Part shown: positions 53,253 through 62,192 of the stretch, one piece after another
How the letters are laid out: every line of letters starts with the position of its first letter
Numbering within the stretch: the first letter of the stretch is position 1
DNA from: Bryobacteraceae bacterium CoA2 C42
Lineage (GTDB): Bacteria > Acidobacteriota > Terriglobia > Bryobacterales > Bryobacteraceae
Assembly: GCA_019931245.1 (NCBI GenBank)
Contig: JAINDL010000082.1
Span: 1-64,000, forward strand
Direction: 5' to 3'
Length of the DNA: 64,000 nt
The notes under the pieces: generated by a model
What the model was told of the DNA's origin: nothing
The model's database searches: none
What the model saw: the letters and a program-made list of their open reading frames with translations, nothing else
Program-made: the position numbers and the translations under genes

Positions 53253-53369
53253 AGCGGTAGCTACAATTTTAGGGCAAATGCAATTCGCGCGAACTAATTA
53301 TCCCAGATCTTCGTACTTGTTTTTGCGGGCCCGGTATCGGGCCAAAGACAGAGCACAGGACAAGGCGAA

Positions 53370-54035
53370 ATGGCACCGGCTGCTACAGTTGAGCAACGAA
53401 TTTGGGCGGCCGCTCGAGGCTTGACGCCCCCTCTCGGCGGGAACCATCGCTTGGACCAGAGTTTCGACTTCGATTTACGGTTGGTGGAGCGCTGTCTGGC
53501 CGGCGAGGAGACGGCGTGGGAGGATCTCGTTAAGACGCACTCGCGCCGGGTGTATGCGATCTGTTACCGGTTTACGGGAACCGACAGCGAAGCGCAGGAT
53601 TTGACGCAGGAGGTGTTTCTCCGGCTGTTCAAGACGCTGCGGCTGTTTCGCGCAGGCGAGGGTTCCTTTGCGGTGTGGCTCGCGCGGATGACGCGGAACC
53701 TGCTGATTGATCATTACCGGCGGACGAAGGCGAACCGGGTGACGGATTCGATTGAGGATCAGTTGCCGATGCTGGAGGCGCGGACGGCGGGACAAGGGGG
53801 CCGGGCGGACGGTTTGCTGGCGGGGCGGGAGGCGAGTGAACTGTTGCAGGCCGCGCTGCAGAAACTGTCGCCGGAGTTGCGGGAGGCGGTGATTTTGCGG
53901 GATCTCGAGGAGTTGGATTATAAAGAGATTGCGGCTGTTTTGAACGTTCCGGAGGGCACGGTGAAATCGCGGTTGAACCGGGGGCGGGCCGAACTGGCCC
54001 GGCTGCTGAAGAGGCATCAGGTGGCACTGGTATGA
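53370..54035 (+). CDS. ECF-type RNA polymerase sigma factor
   Basis: A 221-residue sigma factor. Region 2: AWEDLVKTHSRRVYAICYRF, DLTQEVFLRLFKTL and FAVWLARMTRNLLIDHYRR; region 4: LSPELREAVILRDLEELDYK and IAAVLNVPEGTVKSRLNRGR. The first ~25 residues are variable, so the start could be an internal ATG-less position slightly downstream. Its stop overlaps the anti-sigma start by ATGA, the standard regulator pair. Confidence 0.9.
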   Translation: MAPAATVEQRIWAAARGLTPPLGGNHRLDQSFDFDLRLVERCLAGEETAWEDLVKTHSRRVYAICYRFTGTDSEAQDLTQEVFLRLFKTLRLFRAGEGSFAVWLARMTRNLLIDHYRRTKANRVTDSIEDQLPMLEARTAGQGGRADGLLAGREASELLQAALQKLSPELREAVILRDLEELDYKEIAAVLNVPEGTVKSRLNRGRAELARLLKRHQVALV

Positions 54036-54652
54036 AACTGAACTGCGCCGAATTCGAAATCCTGCTCTGCGACGCCGTCGACGGCCAACTGCGCGGCGAG
54101 GCGCAGGAGGGGTTTGCAGCCCACCGCGACAGTTGCGCGGCGTGCCGCGAGTATGCGGTCGAGGTGCTGGGCGCGGCCGCGTTTCTGGAGCGGGTGGCGG
54201 CGGTGGAACCGCCCAAAGAGTTACTGACGAGGATTTTGTATGATCTGCCCGGGGGCGCGGCGCCGCGGCCAGGCGGGGCGGGCGGGCTGCGCGGCTTTCT
54301 CAACCGCTGGGTAGGTCCGGTGCTGGCGCCGAAGCTGGCGATGGGGATGGCGATGACGGTATTGTCGCTGTCCATGCTGGCGAGTGTGTTTAAAGTGCCG
54401 CTGCGTCCGTTGAGCGCGGCGGACCTGGACCCGATGAAGATTGTGGCGAACGTGGAAGACGAAGCGCACCGCGTCTGGAGCCGGGCGGTGAAGTATTACG
54501 AAAACCTGCGGCTGGTCTTTGAGATTCAGAGCCGGCTGCAGGAGTGGACCGAGCAGGAAGAGCTGGAACGGCAGAACGAATTGCGGAGGCAGACGCAGAA
54601 GCTGACCGTACCCTCCGCGGCGCCCGCCAAAGGCGCGCAGGCCAAACAGTAG
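54032..54652 (+). CDS. Zinc-finger anti-sigma factor
   Basis: A 206-residue protein: HRDSCAAC (H31, C35, C38) with an upstream Cys is the anti-sigma zinc motif; after a Gly-rich linker comes a transmembrane helix (MAMTVLSLSMLASVF) and a helical periplasmic part with coiled coil (EEQEELERQNELRRQ-like). It would sequester the ECF factor encoded just upstream, with which it overlaps by 4 bp. Confidence 0.85.
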   Translation: MKLNCAEFEILLCDAVDGQLRGEAQEGFAAHRDSCAACREYAVEVLGAAAFLERVAAVEPPKELLTRILYDLPGGAAPRPGGAGGLRGFLNRWVGPVLAPKLAMGMAMTVLSLSMLASVFKVPLRPLSAADLDPMKIVANVEDEAHRVWSRAVKYYENLRLVFEIQSRLQEWTEQEELERQNELRRQTQKLTVPSAAPAKGAQAKQ

Positions 54653-54668
54653 CAGGAGTTGGAAAACC

Positions 54669-55352
54669 ATGACTAGCGAACAGAAAGCACCACCGCCCCC
54701 GATGCCAACGGCGTTTTGCCGGATCTGCGGCAAAACGTTGGAGGCCGACGCGCAGAAGCTCGCTTTGGGTACGGTCTACTGTGCCGAGCATCTGCCCGCC
54801 GCCGAACCGACTGCGTCACCGTGGACGGTAGCGCCCACCGTGCCCCCGCCGCCTCCCGGCGCGGGGAATCAGAGCGGTTCGCCCGGTTTGGCGTTCCTGC
54901 TGGGTCTGTTGCCCGGAGTCGGCGCCATCTACAACGCACAGTATGCCAAGGGCTTGGTGCACGTTTTGATTTTCGGCACCCTGATCAGCCTGGCGAACTC
55001 GCGAAGCATCGGGGAGTTGCAGCCTATCGTTGTGATGATGATCCCGGCGTGGGGGGTCTATCAGGCGTTTGAGGCGTATCACACGGCGCGGCGCCGGCTG
55101 GCCGGCGAGCTGGTGGACGAGTTTTCCGGGCTGGTGGATGCGCGGACCGGGCAGGCCGGACTACCGATCGGGCCGTTGGTGTTGATCGGCCTGGGGACGA
55201 TCTTCCTGCTGCACAACTTTGAGCTGGTGCGGTTAGCCGAGTTGTTCAAGTTCTGGCCGGTGGGCCTGATTGGCCTGGGGGCGTATCTGCTCTATCGACG
55301 GATGCAGCCGGCGACCCCGGCGCCGAGCGAGGAGGTGCGCCGTGACCAGTAA
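54669..55352 (+). CDS. B-box zinc-finger and membrane protein, LiaF-like environment
   Basis: A 227-residue protein: N-terminal zinc-finger-like segment CRICGKTLEADAQKLALGTV with further Cys and His (YCAEHLP), a proline linker, then hydrophobic helices (LAFLLGLLPGVGAIYNAQYA, PIGPLVLIGLGTIFLLHNFE and LFKFWPVGLIGLGAYLLYRR). The last pair matches the DUF5668/LiaF-TM pattern. It lies 16 bp after the anti-sigma gene and is likely part of the regulon. Confidence 0.75.
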   Translation: MTSEQKAPPPPMPTAFCRICGKTLEADAQKLALGTVYCAEHLPAAEPTASPWTVAPTVPPPPPGAGNQSGSPGLAFLLGLLPGVGAIYNAQYAKGLVHVLIFGTLISLANSRSIGELQPIVVMMIPAWGVYQAFEAYHTARRRLAGELVDEFSGLVDARTGQAGLPIGPLVLIGLGTIFLLHNFELVRLAELFKFWPVGLIGLGAYLLYRRMQPATPAPSEEVRRDQ

Positions 55353-55530
55353 CCTTTGCCGGGCGATACGCGGGCCGATCGTTCTGATCACCATCGGGGT
55401 TTTGTTCGCGATGGATCAGGCGGGAAGCTTTGGCGTCCGGCAGTCGTGGCCGGTCCTGCTGGTGGTGCTGGGCGTGCTGAAGCTGGGCGAACGGCTGACG
55501 GCGGCGCCGCCGGCGGCGGGGGGGAACTAA
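55342..55530 (+). CDS. Small LiaF-TM-like membrane protein
   Basis: A 62-residue protein started at GTG 55342 with GAGGAGG just upstream; it overlaps the preceding gene by 11 bp. It consists of GPIVLITIGVLFAMDQAGSF and SWPVLLVVLGVLKLGERL, the two-helix LiaF-TM unit. Too short for catalysis; it may assemble with the next protein. Confidence 0.65.
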   Translation: MTSNLCRAIRGPIVLITIGVLFAMDQAGSFGVRQSWPVLLVVLGVLKLGERLTAAPPAAGGN

Positions 55531-55533
55531 ACC

Positions 55534-56958
55534 ATGCGGCGCCCCTCTCTGCTGGGACCGATCGTATTGATCGTCATTGGGCTGCTGTTCCTCCTGCGGA
55601 ACTTTCTGCCCGAGTTGCAGTTGTTCGATCTGTTGACCCGCTACTGGCCTTACGGGCTGATTGCCTGGGGCGTGGTCCGTCTGGGCGAGGTGCTGCTGGG
55701 GCGCCGGGGGGATGACCGGGGCGTCTCGGGCGGAGAGTGGGTGCTGGTGGTGCTGTTGTGCCTGGCCGGTTCGGGGCTTCATTGGGGCAGGCAGCAGAGC
55801 AGTTGGTGGAGCAACCGGATCGCGCAGGGTACCTGGGAGCTGTTTGGGGAGTCTTATGAGTTTCCGGTGAACGGTTCGCTCGAAGCGGGGAAGACACCAC
55901 GGATTCTGATTGACAACGCGCGGGGAGACACGCGGGTCACCGGGAGCGATATTGAGCAGGTGCGGATGACCGGGACCAGAAGCATCCGGGCGCTGAACCA
56001 GGAAGCGGCCAACCGGGATGACCGGGCGACGGCGGTGCAGATTGTCCGCGAGGGAGACACGATTGTCATCCGGTCGACGCTCGACCGGAGCGGGACCGGA
56101 CCGCAGGGTCGGGCGGATCTGGAGATTCAGGTGCCGCGCGGGGCGCGCGTCGAGACGCGGGGGCGGTCCGGGGATTTTGACCTCGACAATGTAGACGGCG
56201 ATGTGGAGATCAGCAGCGAGAACGCGGGGGTGCGGCTCGCAAACCTGGGGGGGAATGTGCGGATTGACCTGCTGCGGAGCGATCTGGTGCGGGCGGTGGG
56301 GGTCAAGGGGAATGTGGAGGTAAAGGGCCGGGGCGATGAGGTGGAGTTGGACAATATTGGCGGGACGGCGACGGTGAACGGGACGTTTTCGGGGGATATC
56401 GAGTTCCGGAAGATCGCCCGGCAGCTGCGGTTCGAAAGCCAGTCGACCAGTCTGCAGGTGGAAAACGTCGTGGGGACGTTGCGGCTTTCGGGCGGCGAGT
56501 TGACCGGGAGCGACGTCACGGGTCCGCTGGTGCTGCGGGCGAAATCGAAGGACGTGGAGTTGAACGGGTTTACCGGGGCGGTGTCGGTGGAGGTGGATCG
56601 GGGCGATGTGACGCTCCGGCCGGCGGGGATCGCCTTCGGGAAAGTGGCCGCGATGACCAAGGCAGGGGACGTGGAACTGGTGCTGCCGGCGGCGGCGAAG
56701 TTCGCCATCGCGGCCAGGACGCGGCGCGGCGAGGTGACCAACGACTACGGCCCGCCGCTGCGGATGACGAACGAAGAGCGGGGCGGGAGCCTGGAGGGGA
56801 GCGCCGGGGACGGTCCGCGAGTGGTGCTGGAGACGGACCGCGGCGACATCCGCGTGCGGAAGGGCGAAGGGCGGCCGGCACCGGCGATAGTGGAGAAGCC
56901 GCTGGACTCTCCAGCGCCGCCGGCCACCCCGCTTCCCTTACAGCGCAGTGTGCAGTAG
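55534..56958 (+). CDS. LiaF-TM and DUF4097-type adhesin-like protein
   Basis: A 474-residue protein with N-terminal membrane helices GPIVLIVIGLLFLLRNFLPE, YWPYGLIAWGVVRLGEVLLG and WVLVVLLCLAGSG. A right-handed beta-helix-like domain follows, with repeats such as GDFDLDNVDGDVEISSENAG, GTLRLSGGELTGSDVTGPLV and DVELNGFTGAVSVEVDRGDV (DUF4097). It probably senses or shields the envelope. It follows the small TM protein by 3 bp, completing a five-gene operon from the ECF sigma factor. Confidence 0.8.
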   Translation: MRRPSLLGPIVLIVIGLLFLLRNFLPELQLFDLLTRYWPYGLIAWGVVRLGEVLLGRRGDDRGVSGGEWVLVVLLCLAGSGLHWGRQQSSWWSNRIAQGTWELFGESYEFPVNGSLEAGKTPRILIDNARGDTRVTGSDIEQVRMTGTRSIRALNQEAANRDDRATAVQIVREGDTIVIRSTLDRSGTGPQGRADLEIQVPRGARVETRGRSGDFDLDNVDGDVEISSENAGVRLANLGGNVRIDLLRSDLVRAVGVKGNVEVKGRGDEVELDNIGGTATVNGTFSGDIEFRKIARQLRFESQSTSLQVENVVGTLRLSGGELTGSDVTGPLVLRAKSKDVELNGFTGAVSVEVDRGDVTLRPAGIAFGKVAAMTKAGDVELVLPAAAKFAIAARTRRGEVTNDYGPPLRMTNEERGGSLEGSAGDGPRVVLETDRGDIRVRKGEGRPAPAIVEKPLDSPAPPATPLPLQRSVQ

Positions 56959-56969
56959 ACTGTCGGGCG

Positions 56970-57431
56970 ATGCTGCGACGTAATCTCTTGTTTATTAGCG
57001 GAGCCGGACTGCTGGCTCAGGATAAGGTAGACCGGGCCATTGGTAAATGGCGTTATCTGCGGGAGATTTCGAGTTACGAGTCCGGGCCCGGGCCGAAGGA
57101 GTCCCAACGGCAATGGGTGCGGGACGGGGACGGGGTGCGGTTCCTGCACGATGGCACTAACATGGACGGCACGCCGTTCCATACGGAGTTCCGGGCTAAG
57201 TACGATGGCCAGCAGTATCCGTTCACGGGCGGCACGTTATACAACTCCGTGGCGTTGACCTGGCGGAGTCCGAACCGGGTGGATCAGGTGTTCGAGCTCG
57301 ACGGGAAGGTGACGGTGCGGACGACGCGGACGATTTCGCCGGACGGGAAGCGGATGTCGATTATCGCGCGGGGGACGCTGCCGACGGGCAAGCCGTTTGT
57401 GAACCGGATGGTGTACGAACGGGTGAAGTAG
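56970..57431 (+). CDS. Secreted hypothetical protein
   Basis: A 153-residue protein with a short signal-like start (MLRRNLLFISGAGLLAQ) and a beta-rich body: GKWRYLREISSYESGPGPKE, GTPFHTEFRAKYDGQQYPFT and TVRTTRTISPDGKRMSIIAR. I recall similar lipocalin-like small proteins in acidobacteria without known function. It converges on the nucleoside hydrolase gene, with stops adjacent. Confidence 0.68.
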   Translation: MLRRNLLFISGAGLLAQDKVDRAIGKWRYLREISSYESGPGPKESQRQWVRDGDGVRFLHDGTNMDGTPFHTEFRAKYDGQQYPFTGGTLYNSVALTWRSPNRVDQVFELDGKVTVRTTRTISPDGKRMSIIARGTLPTGKPFVNRMVYERVK

Positions 57432-58493
57432 TCAGGGATTGGCGGGATCGGGTTTGGCGGGATCGGGTTTGGCGGGATCGGGTTTGGCGGGATCGGGCTT
57501 GGCGGGATCGGGCTTGGCGGGATCGACCACCGGCGGACGGCGGCGGCGCGGGGCACGCGGCACGGGCTTGGCGCTCGCGAGAGTCGTCATGGTTTCAAGC
57601 AGGGCCGTCTTCTGCGCGGAGTCAACCTGCAGCAGTTGGTGCTGCCCGGCGCCGGCCTTCCAAACGAGGGTATGACGGGACGAGAGCGTAGCGAGGCCGG
57701 GGGCGGAGAGCGTGAAATACGGCTCCAGCTTGACGGCAGCGAGGACGGCGGCGACGGCGGCCGTCGGGGCATCGTAAGGCATCGACTGCGCGGCGCGGTA
57801 GGCGTCGGCGATGGGATGGGTCTCCGACCAGGCGAAGTTGGTTTCGAGCGCCGCAGCGGGGAACTTGAGGCTGGCGCCCAGTTCCGGGGTGACGATATAG
57901 AGGGGCGCGGGCCATTCGGCGAGCAGCTTTTGCGCCGCGGCGGGATCGGCGCCGAGGCGGTCCGGAGCCCAGACGAGGGCGCGAGTTTTCTGCTTGATCA
58001 GCTCTTTGGCGCCGGGCAGGCTGAGGACACCGGCGAGGTTGGTGGCGGGTCCAGCGAGGACCGTGACGCAGTTCTGGTCGTACTGCGAGGTGTAAGCGTT
58101 GCGAAGGACGGCGTGGACGTCGGCGGTGTCGTTCAACTGCAAGATGCCGTGGTTGTAAACGGGCTTGCCTTCGGGGTTTTTGCGGCCGAGGACGGCGTCG
58201 AGCAGCGGGGTGGATTCGGTGGATTTCCCGGCGATGGACATGCCTACGGGTAAGCCGCGGCCAACGGCGCCGAAATCGGCACTGACGGTGCCGGCGTAGA
58301 AACGGGCGATAACCTCGGCCATGGCGGCCGAAGCAAGGCTGTGTTTCGAGACCGTGGTGGCCACGACGCGGCACTCGTTCTTGCCATCCATTCCATAGAG
58401 GACGGCAAGGGCGAGGACGGCGTCGATGGCATTACCGAGGTCGGCGTCGAAGATGACGCCCAGGGGGGGCTTGGCCGCGCCGATGGCTTGCAT
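57432..58493 (-). CDS. Nucleoside hydrolase-like protein with DPAKP repeat tail
   Basis: A 353-residue protein. GVIFDADLGNAIDAVLALAV resembles the calcium-binding D-x-D-x-G-x-x-x-D start of nucleoside hydrolases, and VTVLAGPATNLAGVLSLPGA and NGILQLND-like segments fit. The second Asp of the family consensus (D-x-D-P-G-N-D-x-D) is replaced by other residues, so metal binding may be altered. The C-terminus is Arg-rich (PRAPRRRRPPVVDP), followed by five DPAKP units and DPANP encoded by a 15-bp tandem repeat. Third gene of the minus-strand operon. Confidence 0.72.
   Translation of the reverse strand: MQAIGAAKPPLGVIFDADLGNAIDAVLALAVLYGMDGKNECRVVATTVSKHSLASAAMAEVIARFYAGTVSADFGAVGRGLPVGMSIAGKSTESTPLLDAVLGRKNPEGKPVYNHGILQLNDTADVHAVLRNAYTSQYDQNCVTVLAGPATNLAGVLSLPGAKELIKQKTRALVWAPDRLGADPAAAQKLLAEWPAPLYIVTPELGASLKFPAAALETNFAWSETHPIADAYRAAQSMPYDAPTAAVAAVLAAVKLEPYFTLSAPGLATLSSRHTLVWKAGAGQHQLLQVDSAQKTALLETMTTLASAKPVPRAPRRRRPPVVDPAKPDPAKPDPAKPDPAKPDPAKPDPANP
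57439..57528. repeat. Six tandem 15-bp repeats at gene 3' end
   Basis: Unit TTGGCGGGATCGGGT, with GGCGGGATCG starting at 57441, 57456, 57471, 57486, 57501 and 57516. On the coding (minus) strand it encodes DPAKP repeats. A single-base T/C difference at one position separates units. Length is likely variable between strains. Confidence 0.9.
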
Positions 58494-58499
58494 GGGGGC

Positions 58500-59843
58500 T
58501 TAGCTCAGGTTCAATCCGTCGAGGCGGCCGGTGGACTCGCCGAAGTGTTCGACGTTGACGCCCATGCGGTCCATCATGGTGAGATACATGTTCGAGATGG
58601 GGGTCTCTTTGCGGTAAACGATCCGGCGGCCGGTTTTGAAGGCGCCGCCCGCTTTACCGAACATGAGCGTGGGCAGATCTTCGTGGTTGTGCCGGTTGCC
58701 GTCGGACAGGCCAGCGCCGTAGACGATCATCGAGTTATCGAGGACGTTCGAGTCGCCTTCCTTGGCGGCCTTCAGCTTTTCGAGCCAGCCGGCGAACTGC
58801 TTGACGTGATAGGTGTTGATCTGGGCGACCTTCTCGATCGAGGCCGGGTTGAACAGGTGGTGGGTGAGCGGGTGGTGGCCGTCCGAGATGCCGATTTCGC
58901 GATAGGAGCGCGAGGTGCCTTCGCGGGTGACGAGGAAGGTGACGACGCGGGTCATGTCGGCTTGGAAGGCGACGGTGATCATGTCCGTCATCAGCTTAAA
59001 GTGTTCGGCGAAGTCGGCCGGGATGCCGTAGGGCTTTTCGATGCCGGGGTCGATTTGGGCGGTATCGTTTTCGGCCTTTTCGAGCTGCTTTTCGATAGCG
59101 CGGATGGAGGACAGGTACTCGTCGAGTTTGCGGCGGTCGGTGGGGCCGAGGTTGGACTGGAGCTTGCGCGTATCGTCGGTGACGAAATCGATGATGCTGC
59201 GGCGGAACTTGCCCTGGCGGGCGCGGGCTTCGGGGCTAAGGATCTGGCCGGTGCCGAACAGGCGCTCAAACAGCGCGCGCGGGTTGAGGATGGGCGGCAT
59301 GGGCTGCGTTTCGCTGCGCCAGGCGAGGTTGTTGGTGTAGGCGCAGGAGTAGCCCGAGTCGCAGTCGCCGGCTTGGCGGCCGTCTTCGAGGCCGACTTCG
59401 AGCGAGGCGAAGCGCGTCTGGCTGCCGACTTTGTTGGCGACGATCTGGTCGCAGGTGATGCCGGCTTTAATGTCGACGGCGGTTTTCCGGGGCTGAATGC
59501 CGCTGAGATAGCCGCCGCAGCAGCGGCCGTGGTCGCCGGCGCCGTCGAGCAGGGCGCGGCCGCCGTTGTGAGTCAGGTTGCCGAGGTGCAGCATATCGCC
59601 CTCAAAGCCATCGAGCGGCTTGAGCAGGCGGGGCAGCTCACCGAGCGAGCCTTCGGGGACGTTCCAGAGCTTGTGGTCGACGATGCCGTTGGGCACGTAG
59701 ACGAAGGCCATGCGGACCGGCTTCTTGCCAGGCAGCTGGCTCGACGCGAGGGCGGGGGCCATGGCGTCCATGGCCGGGAGGGCGATGGCGGCGCCGAGGC
59801 CGCGGAGGAGGGTACGACGGGGAAGAGCTTTGCGGGTGATCAT
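58500..59843 (-). CDS. DUF1552 family secreted protein
   Basis: A 447-residue protein. The N-terminus ALPRRTLLRGLGAAIALPAM is a twin-arginine-type signal, followed by RMAFVYVPNGIVDHKLWNVP and GGRALLDGAGDHGRCCGGYL, then NSMIVYGAGLSDGNRHNHED, typical of DUF1552, which accompanies planctomycete-type cytochrome proteins in acidobacteria. Function unknown. Overlaps the upstream gene by ATGA, with 6 bp to the next. Confidence 0.9.
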   Translation of the reverse strand: MITRKALPRRTLLRGLGAAIALPAMDAMAPALASSQLPGKKPVRMAFVYVPNGIVDHKLWNVPEGSLGELPRLLKPLDGFEGDMLHLGNLTHNGGRALLDGAGDHGRCCGGYLSGIQPRKTAVDIKAGITCDQIVANKVGSQTRFASLEVGLEDGRQAGDCDSGYSCAYTNNLAWRSETQPMPPILNPRALFERLFGTGQILSPEARARQGKFRRSIIDFVTDDTRKLQSNLGPTDRRKLDEYLSSIRAIEKQLEKAENDTAQIDPGIEKPYGIPADFAEHFKLMTDMITVAFQADMTRVVTFLVTREGTSRSYREIGISDGHHPLTHHLFNPASIEKVAQINTYHVKQFAGWLEKLKAAKEGDSNVLDNSMIVYGAGLSDGNRHNHEDLPTLMFGKAGGAFKTGRRIVYRKETPISNMYLTMMDRMGVNVEHFGESTGRLDGLNLS

Positions 59844-62122
59844 CGGGTGGCTACCTGTTGGCTGGATTTTTCGCGGGGCGTTTCGCCGCGGCGCATCTGG
59901 AACGGCAAACTGTGGACAATCTCTTTGACAAGCGCCTGGAAGGGGTAGTTGGCCGGGGCGATCGCTTTGGTGATGGTTTCGACAGTCCTTCGATCATATC
60001 GCTCCAGACCGCGGCCGAGGGCGTAGGTCAACATCTTTTCGGTGACGCAGCGGGCGAAGTCGGGCAGTTCGGCCTGCAGGACGGTGCGCATCTGCGCGGG
60101 GTCCTGGAACGACTTGCCATTGGGCATGGTGCCGGAGGTGTCGAGATCGAACTTGCCGTCTTTGGTGCGCCAGGTGCCGATGCCGTCGTAGTTTTCAAGG
60201 CCAAAGCCGAGCACGTCCATGCGGTTGTGGCAGGAGGCGCAGGTGGGGTTGGTGCGGTGCTTCTCCATCTGCTGCCGGAGGGAGCCGGCGGTGGCCATCT
60301 TCTCTTCGTCGAGGGCGGGCACGTCGGGCGGCGGGGCCGGGGGCGGGGCGCCGAGAATGTTCTGCAGAATGTACTTACCGCGGATGACGGGCGAGGTGCG
60401 GGTGGGGTAGCTCGACACCGTCAGCACGCTGGCGTGGGAGAGGATGCCGCCGCGCTGGGGGGTAGCCAGTTCCACGCGGCGGAAGGCGGGGCCGGTGACC
60501 CCTTCGATGCCGTAGTGCTTGGCGAGGGTTTCGTTCAGGAACGTGAAGCGGGCGTCGAGGAACTCGGCCATCGGCCGGTTTTCGGTGAGCATGGCTTCAA
60601 AGAAGAGCCGGGTTTCGGCCTTCATGGCGTCGCGCAGTTCGGGATTCCAGGCGGGGAACTTGCCGGGGTCGGGCTTGACGCTGTCGAGATTGCGGATTTC
60701 GAGCCACTGGCCGGCGAAGTTTTCGGCGAGAGCCGAGGCCCGGGGGTCGGCGAGCATCCGCTGAATCTGCGCGTTGAGCGCGGGGCGGAGTTTGTTGGTT
60801 TCGGCCAGGCGGAGCAGCTCTTCGTCGGGCATGGAGCTCCAGAGGAAGTAGCTGAGGCGGGAGGCGAGTTCGAGATCGGTGACCGGGCGGGGGGTGACAG
60901 GGTCCGAGTCGCGCTCGACGCGGAACAGGAAATGGGGGGAGACGAGGACGGCCTGGATGGCGAGTTGGAGGCCCTGCTCGGTGGAGAGGCCTTCCTGGCG
61001 GGCGAGGGTGACGAAGCGGGTGAGCTTGGCCACTTCGTCTTTGGCGACGGGGCGGCGGTAGGCGCGGCGGGCGAGGTTAGCCAGGATGCTTTCGATGCAG
61101 GCATCGCCGGAGTTGGGGTCGCAGGTAAGGAGCTTTTTCCGGCTGGGGCGTTCGGTTTTCGCCGGAAAGGGGCCAATGAACAGGATCGAATCGAGCCACT
61201 TGTTCTTCTTGTTGTTGTAGGCGTCCTTGTCGGAGAGGTCCTTGACGAAGGGATCGTTGATAAATCCGGCGCGGAAGACGTGGTCGCCCTCGGGCAACAG
61301 GAGGCGCATCTCCTCCTCGGAGTAGGGGTTGAAGTAGACGAGCTTCGATGGCTTCGTTTCGGCGGTAATGGTGTGCAGGAGTTTGCCGTCCATCCACAGG
61401 CCGAGCTGGACGGGTGGGGCGTCGGCTGAGCGTTCGCCGGGCAGGCCGAAGCGGATGGTGTACTCGCCTTCGAAATCGACGCGGTGGCTGGCTTCGATGG
61501 TGCTGCGGTCGATGCGGCGAATGGCCTTATCGCGGTTGTGATAGAGCTTTTCGATGGGCTTGGGCAGGGGGTCGGCGCCGATGGCGCGGGCGGCGATGCG
61601 TTCGGCCGCATTGAGATACTTCTCCATCAGGATGGGCGAGATGGTGAGCACGTCGCCGATGTTGTCGAAGCCGTGGCCGGAGTCGTCGGTGGGAAAGTCG
61701 CGGTCGGCGCGGAAGTCAACGGCGAGGAGGTCGCGGATGGTATTGGTGTACTCGTTGCGGTTGAGGCGGCGGGCGGTGACGCGGCCGGGGTCGGGCTTGA
61801 CGAGCTTGTCGGCGCGGGCGAACTCGGCGGTGACGTAGGCCATCAGCTCTTCGGTCTGGGCCGGCGTTGGCCGGGGCATGCCTTTGGGCGGCATTTCGCC
61901 GGTGCGGATTTTCTGAATAATCCGCTCCCAATCGTCGCGATTGGAGGCGAGGGTAGCCGGGTTTTGGAAGGGGATGATGTTCAGGCCGCCGGCGGCGGAG
62001 CGGTCGTTGTGGCAGCCGACGCAGGATTGATTAATGACGGGCTGCACGGAGCGCTCAAAACTGGGCGTCTGCCCCAGGGCGGCGACGGCGAACAGGCTCA
62101 ACGGGAGGACGGGAAGACGCAT
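59840..62122 (-). CDS. c-type cytochrome with DUF1587/1592/1588/1585 domains
   Basis: A 760-residue protein when started at ATG 62122: signal peptide MRLPVLPLSLFAVAALG, heme motif CVGCH (34-38), then DUF1587 (RRLNRNEYTNTIRDLLAVDF), DUF1592 (RLSYFLWSSMPDEELLRLAE), DUF1588 (SHASVLTVSSYPTRTSPVIR, GKYILQ) and DUF1585 (CASCHNRMDVLGFGLENYDG, a second heme-type C-x-x-C-H). Two upstream in-frame ATGs (62149, 62170) are alternatives; 62122 is chosen for the signal peptide and GAGG spacing. It heads the operon. Confidence 0.9.
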   Translation of the reverse strand: MRLPVLPLSLFAVAALGQTPSFERSVQPVINQSCVGCHNDRSAAGGLNIIPFQNPATLASNRDDWERIIQKIRTGEMPPKGMPRPTPAQTEELMAYVTAEFARADKLVKPDPGRVTARRLNRNEYTNTIRDLLAVDFRADRDFPTDDSGHGFDNIGDVLTISPILMEKYLNAAERIAARAIGADPLPKPIEKLYHNRDKAIRRIDRSTIEASHRVDFEGEYTIRFGLPGERSADAPPVQLGLWMDGKLLHTITAETKPSKLVYFNPYSEEEMRLLLPEGDHVFRAGFINDPFVKDLSDKDAYNNKKNKWLDSILFIGPFPAKTERPSRKKLLTCDPNSGDACIESILANLARRAYRRPVAKDEVAKLTRFVTLARQEGLSTEQGLQLAIQAVLVSPHFLFRVERDSDPVTPRPVTDLELASRLSYFLWSSMPDEELLRLAETNKLRPALNAQIQRMLADPRASALAENFAGQWLEIRNLDSVKPDPGKFPAWNPELRDAMKAETRLFFEAMLTENRPMAEFLDARFTFLNETLAKHYGIEGVTGPAFRRVELATPQRGGILSHASVLTVSSYPTRTSPVIRGKYILQNILGAPPPAPPPDVPALDEEKMATAGSLRQQMEKHRTNPTCASCHNRMDVLGFGLENYDGIGTWRTKDGKFDLDTSGTMPNGKSFQDPAQMRTVLQAELPDFARCVTEKMLTYALGRGLERYDRRTVETITKAIAPANYPFQALVKEIVHSLPFQMRRGETPREKSSQQVATR

Positions 62123-62141
62123 CGTTATCCTCAGGATAACG
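62123..62141. promoter_or_regulatory. Palindrome immediately upstream of DUF1592 gene start
   Basis: CGTTATCCT and its reverse complement AGGATAACG are separated by one base and abut the ATG at 62122 on the minus strand. The ribosome binding site GAGG lies inside it, so protein binding or RNA folding here could block translation. Confidence 0.45.
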
Positions 62142-62192
62142 ATTTTCATGCGCCCGACGTTACCGCGCAAGCGGAAACACGAAGAAAAGAGG

